Shown here one piece after another: positions 60,701 to 64,000 of a stretch of 64,000 bases of DNA. Position 1 is the stretch's first letter, and every line of letters begins with the position of its first letter. Source of the stretch: Enterobacter wuhouensis. Lineage in GTDB: Bacteria; Pseudomonadota; Gammaproteobacteria; Enterobacterales; Enterobacteriaceae. The position numbers and the translations under genes are program-made. The stretch lies in contig NZ_SJOO01000005.1 of NCBI RefSeq assembly GCF_004331265.1, positions 248,001 to 312,000 on the forward strand. Direction: 5' to 3'. The notes beneath the pieces are model-generated. The model was not told the origin of the DNA. It did no database searches and saw only the letters and a program-made list of their open reading frames with translations.

Positions 60701-60891
60701 TCGTTATACACCGGGAAATCGGTGCGAACCGGTTTGGCGTAATCCTTACCGCGTCCGGTTTCAATACCGGCATCTTCCAGCTCAACATCGAGCTGCAGGT
60801 TGGCACGGGCTTCTGATTTGGCGGTGAACCAAATCACTGCGTCTTCTTTGCCAGATTTCTGCGTAGCCTTAACTACATAGAAAAATTCCAT
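57718..60891 (-). CDS. recE: RecE exodeoxyribonuclease VIII
   Basis: This 1057-residue protein has the nuclease in its last third: YHAANGISSTQVKDA near residue 650 and RIGADLKTIS near 970, with the metal-binding Asp and Lys of the PD-(D/E)xK-like fold. It degrades the 5' strand of double-stranded DNA for RecT. The N-terminal two thirds carry two internally similar segments (each with YLQNLLLA or YVQNLLLA and a following VFxxxxxHE). Rac RecE has 866 residues, so this protein is longer. Confidence 0.9.
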   Translation of the reverse strand: MEFFYVVKATQKSGKEDAVIWFTAKSEARANLQLDVELEDAGIETGRGKDYAKPVRTDFPVYNDLPEESTVDYTWCKRYELQDDGRTWLPKAGAESTGPLDNFAAPETTVKVETTVESVPLENRTPAVRYAVHLTSDKYQSHITKEQQLAASEMSLDEGNTYLQNLLLAKNDIPEIAKLSLNAEWKLVQAIKQVFAPDEEHEVKLLAAFMADWLRVDAGDRNELVREWRSGKLSLLKSESTNDIDVTTGQAPEPENGLQIDENDDETTRYPVVRMPFRKQLLAQFTANELRHHLTREEYEAISALEMDTDNSYVQNLLLAAENCEEVKGYDTKDLWRYTDAIRKVFSQEKRHELALTLRFTRIWAATDYIDRGTLVREWADGNRISEVGSPAPLEPAKPETTESYKRAVAQNMANLSIEIAIAQLYPDAIPGQINRAQLLAAKELADKKDESHAKALKVLGKTTDILDYGANSIFGVTRAISWSGEESITELRSQVREWFTAKGIYESGERSKGYPEWSDDSRAVHHSTVEEPSAPSQPKVADLGGGMFSIGGLMGGNIDPVINTTSNEVEKTENTAETTSDVQMETAKPEKDEDVGSVPPGESTDAANSQTDSVAPEEQQSEPLIEYPAYFEPGRYEGLPNDVYHAANGISSTQVKDARVSLMYFNARHVAKTIPRTASKVLDMGNLVHALALQPENLEAEFSVEPAIPEGAFTTTATLREFIDEYNASLPALLSADEIKALIEKHNASLPAPVPLGASLEETAQSYMALPTEYQRIEEGQKQTATAMKACIKEYNATLPVPVKTSGSRDALLEQLALINPDLVAQEAQKPTPLKVSGTKADMIQAVKSVKPDAVFADELLDAWRDNPGEKILVTRQQVATARAIQSALLGHPTAGMLLTHPSRAVEVSYFGFDDETGLEVRVRPDLEIELDGVRIGADLKTISMWNVKQESLRARLHREIIDRDYHLSAAMYCETAALDQFFWIFVNKDENYHWIAIIEASTELLELGKLEYRKTMRAIASGFDTGEWPAPITTDYTDELNDFDLRRLEALRAQA

Positions 60892-61030
60892 GTGAGATCC
60901 TCTTTTTTGGATGTAAGATCCCCGGGCCAGAGATAGCGCCCATTGGGTGAACTTTGGTTTTTTAAGTAGTTTCCGGTGTAACTTTGGTCGGGAGCACCGG
61001 ACGTACGGGCCGCCTTGCGCGGCTTATACG

Positions 61031-61195
61031 TTATGCCTCGTGGGCCATCTGGTCGTACGAAGCACAACGTTCAGAGCAGTATTCTTTTTCTTTGCGCGCC
61101 AACTGCGCGCCGTTGCGATAGAGAAGGGTACTTTTGACTACTTTCTCCGGTTCAACCGGCTTGCCGCAGGACCCGCATTTCGTTGAGTTACACAT
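61031..61195 (-). CDS. Small zinc-ribbon phage protein (YdaE-like)
   Basis: This 54-residue ORF has two CxxC-type cysteine pairs, CGSCGKPVEP near the start and EYCSERCASYDQ near the end, which should bind one zinc ion. Position after recE and the cysteine pattern fit YdaE of the Rac prophage. AAGGGG precedes the ATG by 7 bp. It overlaps the upstream small gene by 8 bp. The function is unknown. Confidence 0.72.
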   Translation of the reverse strand: MCNSTKCGSCGKPVEPEKVVKSTLLYRNGAQLARKEKEYCSERCASYDQMAHEA

Positions 61196-61304
61196 CTGGA
61201 TTCCCCTTTTGCGCCAGCAGGTAGCATAAGCGGCGAAGAATCACTTCGAACAAGTTAAGTTTTACGGCCTGCTGCCGTCCTGGTTTGCGTGCGAAATCAA
61301 TCAT
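61188..61304 (-). CDS. Small basic phage protein in the kil position
   Basis: This 38-residue ORF (MIDFARKPGRQQAVKL...) has a strong ribosome-binding site (GAGGGTGAG) and is the first gene after the leftward promoter. In Rac this place, next to ydaE, is held by kilR, which encodes a cell-division inhibitor. I infer a host-takeover peptide from position only; sequence similarity to KilR was not tested. Confidence 0.6.
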   Translation of the reverse strand: MIDFARKPGRQQAVKLNLFEVILRRLCYLLAQKGNPDV

Positions 61305-61456
61305 TCTCACCCTCGTTTGCCTTCTCGCCGGCCAGCGGAACGTTTACACCTGATGCGCGTCAATTTCTCCACCTAATCCGACTATTCGTATGCCGTCGGC
61401 GGCTACTTCGTGGGCATCCTGCCTTGGTGGGTCGTGGTGCGTCTTTGCAAGAATAA

Positions 61457-61485
61457 TTAAACACAAAGTTTAGTTGAGTGTCAAC
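61457..61485 (-). promoter_or_regulatory. PL-type early leftward promoter
   Basis: On the minus strand TTGACA (61485-61480), a 17-bp spacer and TTTAAT (61462-61457) form a near-consensus sigma-70 promoter. Operator OL1 overlaps its -10. It should drive the kil-position gene through int. Below it, 61305-61456 holds only an untranslated leader; a frame ending EIDAHQV lacks a start after the +1. Confidence 0.85.
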
Positions 61486-61518
61486 AATATGGGTATTTTT
61501 ATATAAACATAAAGTTTA
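61459..61518. promoter_or_regulatory. OL operator group (three sites)
   Basis: Perfect sites TAAAC-ACAAA-GTTTA (61459-61473) and TAAAC-ATAAA-GTTTA (61504-61518) flank a degenerate site TCAAC-AATAT-GGGTA (61482-61496, 7 of 10 matches). Centres are 23 and 22 bp apart, as in lambda OL1-OL2-OL3. They should bind the repressor encoded at 63304-63705. Confidence 0.82.
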
Positions 61519-61632
61519 TGTGGCGGCGAGACTGATCCGAACTAGAGAAATTTTTTCGTTGTCAGGAGGGCGAAACTTAATGAAGCAGAGATGCTTGGGA
61601 AGTTGGACTAGTAGAGGAGAAGGCGTAATAGA

Positions 61633-61654
61633 AACCCGGCTCGTTAGCCGGGTT
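61633..61654 (-). terminator. Terminator of the immunity operon
   Basis: AACCCGGC-TAACGA-GCCGGGTT is followed by TCTATT on the minus strand, just after the 37-residue ORF. It isolates the repressor operon from the leftward early operon, as t-imm does in lambda. Confidence 0.82.
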
Positions 61655-61659
61655 AGTAC

Positions 61660-61773
61660 TTATGCTGCTTTAAAACTGTTCAGCACACTTTGCTGTTCAG
61701 TTTTTTGACTTTGCTTGTTTTTGTATATCTCTCTGAATTTATTGACAATTATTGTTTTCTCAAGTTCTTTCAT
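61660..61773 (-). CDS. 37-residue ORF downstream of the Ntn-hydrolase-like gene
   Basis: MKELEKTIIVNKFREIYKNK starts a basic, probably helical 37-residue product. AGGGGA lies 5 bp before the ATG, an excellent ribosome-binding site. It starts 22 bp after the 431-residue ORF and ends just before the terminator, so it is the last gene of the same unit. I recognise no family. It could be a regulator, inhibitor or substrate of its neighbour, by position only. Confidence 0.65.
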   Translation of the reverse strand: MKELEKTIIVNKFREIYKNKQSQKTEQQSVLNSFKAA

Positions 61774-61795
61774 AGTGTCCCCTTTTGTTAGTGCT

Positions 61796-63091
61796 TTACT
61801 CATTTTTGCTAAAGAAATGATGATTGAGTTCTGGAGAGAAATAGTGCTTACGTTTCACCCAAATAAAACCGTCTGTTTTAGATATTAATGCAACATCAAT
61901 TGGACCACCAACAGTTTCATGATCATCTGATACTTTTCGTTTGAAAGCGGTCAAATTAACTAAAGATTCTGCCATATAAGCTAGTTCTTGCTTAGGCAGA
62001 AAAGACAGCATACTCATAACTTTCTGGTTATAGTTCATGTTGATAAAAGAGTTAACACTTGCCTCAGCAGTCGGTATGTAGCCTTCTGTATTTACTTTTA
62101 TTTTTTCGTAAAGTTCGGACGCGAGCTCAACTGGCAATGATTCTTGTAGGACAGTTTGCACTTGACTCAACGTCTCATCATGGCAGTTCGCATACGTTTG
62201 TTGACCATGAATCAATAGATCGTCGTAGCAACCTTTTAAAAATAGTTGTACCTCTTGGTCTTGAGCATATGGAATTACATTTGCATCTGAACTCACAGAG
62301 CTCTTGGCAATATTGAATATTTTCCTAACTTTATTACCTAGGAATCCAAAAACGTCAAAAGCTAATATGGAAGGGTAATACTCGTCATTACCAAACCCTG
62401 CGAAAACAATACCACTTGTAATGCCTAAAGGAGATTTTTTTGTAGATGTCAAAGAGAGAATGGTGAGGATTTTTTGTTTAATTTCCTCTGGAACGCCTCG
62501 GTCATCACTAATTATAAAATCGTTACATAACGTATCTAAGTAATTTGAAATGATGTTGAGGGAATCCCGTGCGTCGTTTTCGTCAAAGTCTTCAAAATAT
62601 GGACAGTCGTTTAACAATGAAATGAAATCATCAAGGTAAGTGTTTGTTATTGAATGATATTCATCTATGGTAACCACGCGAGCAATTTTAACAGATTCTT
62701 CTTCAGCTAATTTGTTAATGTCCTTAAACATTCCGGGCATAATGTCATTAAAGTGAAATGCCATTATGTAATTCTCGCGCATTTGTTTCGTGATTATTTT
62801 GTCGTTGCTTGAAGCATAATTAAAAAATGCCTGACACCATTCATTCAATGTCGGATATGATGTGTCTTTGTTTTCTGCTCGGAAACTTTTAATTAATAGC
62901 TCCCAAGGTGCACCACACACTTCACTATTTCCATAAATCATTACACCTACTGGATGGTGTTTTGATAAAGTAAAAAGTTTTTCTGAGCCATTATATATTT
63001 TTTTATGAACACCATTACTTGTAATGGTTGCTGCTGAGTCTGCAGCTAAGGCAATGGCGGTTTTGTTAAAAATTGCTATTTCTGCAGTCAT
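61796..63091 (-). CDS. Proteasome-like Ntn-hydrolase candidate in the prophage immunity region
   Basis: This 431-residue protein would usually be called hypothetical. The N terminus MTAEIAIFNKTAIALAADSA resembles proteasome beta and HslV. With Met1 removed, Thr is residue 1, Asp is residue 17 as in HslV, and a Lys follows at 37 (33 in HslV). PVGVMIYGNSEVCG matches the next beta-hairpin, SGIVFAGFGNDEYYP (226-240) the later strand, and VGGPIDVALISKTDG (394-408) the C-terminal one. Two insertions (about 75-220 and 255-375) make it twice the usual length. TTTAGGAAATTATAG precedes the ATG, supporting this start. It holds the rexA/rexB slot between repressor and PL. No search was run; the fold call is mine. 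Confidence 0.72.
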   Translation of the reverse strand: MTAEIAIFNKTAIALAADSAATITSNGVHKKIYNGSEKLFTLSKHHPVGVMIYGNSEVCGAPWELLIKSFRAENKDTSYPTLNEWCQAFFNYASSNDKIITKQMRENYIMAFHFNDIMPGMFKDINKLAEEESVKIARVVTIDEYHSITNTYLDDFISLLNDCPYFEDFDENDARDSLNIISNYLDTLCNDFIISDDRGVPEEIKQKILTILSLTSTKKSPLGITSGIVFAGFGNDEYYPSILAFDVFGFLGNKVRKIFNIAKSSVSSDANVIPYAQDQEVQLFLKGCYDDLLIHGQQTYANCHDETLSQVQTVLQESLPVELASELYEKIKVNTEGYIPTAEASVNSFINMNYNQKVMSMLSFLPKQELAYMAESLVNLTAFKRKVSDDHETVGGPIDVALISKTDGFIWVKRKHYFSPELNHHFFSKNE

Positions 63092-63113
63092 CTATAATTT
63101 CCTAAATTCATGA

Positions 63114-63132
63114 AGTTTAGATAAGATAAACT
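63114..63132. promoter_or_regulatory. Inverted repeat before the Ntn-hydrolase-like gene
   Basis: AGTTTA-GATAAGA-TAAACT is a perfect inverted repeat 22 bp upstream of the 431-residue ORF start, between it and a TATAAT hexamer (minus strand, near 63160). The half-sites are those of the immunity operator in reversed order, so it may be a distinct operator or an mRNA hairpin. The rest of 63092-63303 is AT-rich without an ORF. Confidence 0.45.
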
Positions 63133-63303
63133 ATCTGCACGACCTCATTAAATCATTATAAATCAAGATGTTATATTTTATGTGATGAGGTTCATACATT
63201 TTAAGCTATCAGAAAAACTAATATAAACTTACTACATAATCGTTTTTGCTTTGATGACATCATAAGATGATATCGCCACCAAAACGCTTTGAATCCCTTA
63301 ATT

Positions 63304-63705
63304 TTACGGGCCATTACGTTCGCTCGAACGAATCCGTCCTCTAACGTATTTCTCGTATAGCTCATCGAGTTCTTTTAGGCGAATCGCAAAGACACGTAGC
63401 ATGTTTTGTTGTTCTTCTTCTGGCAATTGGCGGTATAGCTCTAGAAGCCGCTGTTCGTCAGGTTTAAGACCATCTTTTTGATCGACCTCTTGTCCTAAAA
63501 GCCAAGCAAGACTAACCCCAAGAGCATCCGCAAGCTTGATTGCGGAACTTTTGCCGATAGTACCGCGGACGAACCAATTGTTTACAGACTGAGCACTGAC
63601 ACCACAGATGCGCGCTATGTCTGCTTTAGTAATGCCCTTTTGCTCAATTATCTCATTGAGTCGGCGCACTTGTGGATGATCTGTCTGATGAGTTTTTTCT
63701 TTCAT
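63304..63705 (-). CDS. Prophage repressor (XRE family, CI/RacR role)
   Basis: This 133-residue protein has an XRE helix-turn-helix at about residues 12-68 (ITKADIARICGVSAQSVNNWF) and a short helical C terminus (PEEEQQNMLRVFAIRLKEL). It lacks the Ala-Gly and Ser/Lys peptidase domain of lambda CI, so RecA-driven self-cleavage is not expected. It is divergent from a YdaS-like gene, like racR-ydaS in Rac. A TAGAAT -10 (63717-63712) would start transcription at about the ATG, giving a leaderless message as for lambda cI from PRM. Confidence 0.88.
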   Translation of the reverse strand: MKEKTHQTDHPQVRRLNEIIEQKGITKADIARICGVSAQSVNNWFVRGTIGKSSAIKLADALGVSLAWLLGQEVDQKDGLKPDEQRLLELYRQLPEEEQQNMLRVFAIRLKELDELYEKYVRGRIRSSERNGP

Positions 63706-63715
63706 AACAGAATTC

Positions 63716-63777
63716 TAAACCAAATGTTTATCAACTCAACAATCATAAAGTTGACACCTATATAAACATAATGTTTA
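63716..63777. promoter_or_regulatory. OR operator group (three sites)
   Basis: TAAAC-CAAAT-GTTTA (63716-63730) and TAAAC-ATAAT-GTTTA (63763-63777) flank a degenerate site CAATC-ATAAA-GTTGA (63740-63754, 7 of 10 matches). Centres are 24 and 23 bp apart. The first overlaps the repressor promoter and the last overlaps the -10 of PR. Confidence 0.83.
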
Positions 63778-63779
63778 AT
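63751..63779 (+). promoter_or_regulatory. PR-type early rightward promoter
   Basis: TTGACA (63751-63756), a 17-bp spacer and TTTAAT (63774-63779) match PL hexamer for hexamer. It should drive the YdaS-like gene and the replication genes beyond the right edge. Confidence 0.85.
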
Positions 63780-63807
63780 TGGTTGGGTGTTTTCTAGGAG
63801 TAGAAAA

Positions 63808-64000
63808 ATGGACGCATTAAACAAAGCTATCGCTTCCGCAGGTAACTCAGCGAAATTGGCTGAACTTTTATCGACTTGCCCCATGAATATTAGCCACTGG
63901 AGGAACAGAAACAACGGGCGGGTGCCTCAAGCTCGTGTGCTTCAAATTTTCTACGCTACTGGCGTGACTCCTCACGAACTTCGCCCCGATCTCTATCCAA
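63808..64000 (+). CDS. YdaS-like Cro/antirepressor (cut by the right edge)
   Basis: The 64 visible codons begin MDALNKAIASAGNSAKLAEL and contain a helix-turn-helix (AKLAELLSTCPMNISHWRN). This is the YdaS_antitoxin/Cro-type family found opposite RacR in the Rac prophage. TAGGAG lies 7 bp before the ATG. It is the first gene of the rightward early transcript and would oppose the repressor. Its end is outside the window. Confidence 0.85.
   Translation, partial: MDALNKAIASAGNSAKLAELLSTCPMNISHWRNRNNGRVPQARVLQIFYATGVTPHELRPDLYP

Larger units (their letters stand above)
54753..64000. mobile_element. Lambdoid, Rac-like prophage (left part; continues past the right edge)
   Basis: Between rstB and the right edge lie int, xis, a DUF4060-type gene, recT, recE, small early genes, an immunity region with repressor and Cro-type genes, and paired operator groups. 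This is the early-left and immunity module of a Rac-type lambdoid prophage. Gene order int-xis-recT-recE-ydaE-like-kil position matches Rac. The attachment core should lie in 54753-54781 but needs the right end for proof. The zone 61,500-63,800 is visibly more AT-rich than the flanking chromosome. Confidence 0.93.

Noticed and set aside
60873..61067. 64-codon minus-strand frame overlapping the recE start (racC position)
   Set aside because: It overlaps recE in another frame, has no ribosome-binding site and does not resemble RacC.
61344..61475. Frame ending GGEIDAHQV below PL
   Set aside because: Its only upstream start (TTG) lies within the PL -10 region, ahead of the expected +1, so it is unlikely to be translated.
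61478..61708. 76-codon plus-strand frame across OL
   Set aside because: It crosses the OL operators and the immunity terminator, opposite to the direction of local transcription.

Overview
The window is chromosomal DNA of an enterobacterium close to Enterobacter (Enterobacter cloacae complex or a near relative). Most genes match Escherichia coli proteins at the same length, and gene order follows the E. coli terminus region from ydhS to rstB. The differences are typical of a non-E. coli genus: lhr, ydhQ, ydhR, the uid operon and hdhA are missing, while an eptA-type phosphoethanolamine transferase and a diguanylate cyclase have been added. The genus call rests on recall of protein sequences and gene order; no search was run.

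Region 1 (1-22,600): ydhS (cut by the left edge), two tRNA-Val genes, mdtK, ribE, cfa, the purine exporter pair punC/punR, purR, the small membrane gene ynhF, ydhP, sodB, mepH, grxD, rnt, the electrophile-response operon nemR-nemA-gloA, eptA, ydhL, ydhF, sodC, the efflux operon ydhIJK and slyA. Many operators are readable: PurR, NemR, SlyA and a probable PmrA box. Region 2 (22,600-39,700): a GGDEF gene, slyB, anmK, mliC, pdxH, tyrS, pdxY, gstA, dtpA, nth, the six-gene rsxABCDGE electron-transfer operon, ydgK, cnu and blr. Region 3 (39,900-54,750): ydgJ, add, malY/malX with divergent malI, ydgA, manA, fumA, fumC, tus with its Ter site, and the sensor kinase rstB.

Region 4 (about 54,760 to the right edge) is the left part of a lambdoid, Rac-like prophage inserted just upstream of rstB; rstA is not in the window. 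From left to right it holds int, xis, a DUF4060-type gene, recT, recE, a YdaE-like zinc protein and a tiny gene in the kil position, all read leftward from a PL-type promoter. Next comes an immunity region with a terminator, a 37-residue ORF, a 431-residue ORF, a short repressor and, read rightward from a PR-type promoter, a YdaS/Cro-like gene cut by the window edge. Operators of form TAAAC-N5-GTTTA occur as two groups of three at 22-24 bp spacing, as in lambda OL and OR.

The most interesting element is the 431-residue ORF in the slot that rexA/rexB occupy in lambda. Its N terminus and two internal blocks read like a proteasome beta/HslV-type Ntn-hydrolase: Thr directly after Met1, an Asp 16 residues later inside an AADSAAT motif, then a Lys, followed by GFG and GGPIDV segments. 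I infer a lysogen-expressed proteasome-like enzyme that may act in superinfection exclusion or defence, with the 37-residue ORF as its co-transcribed partner.
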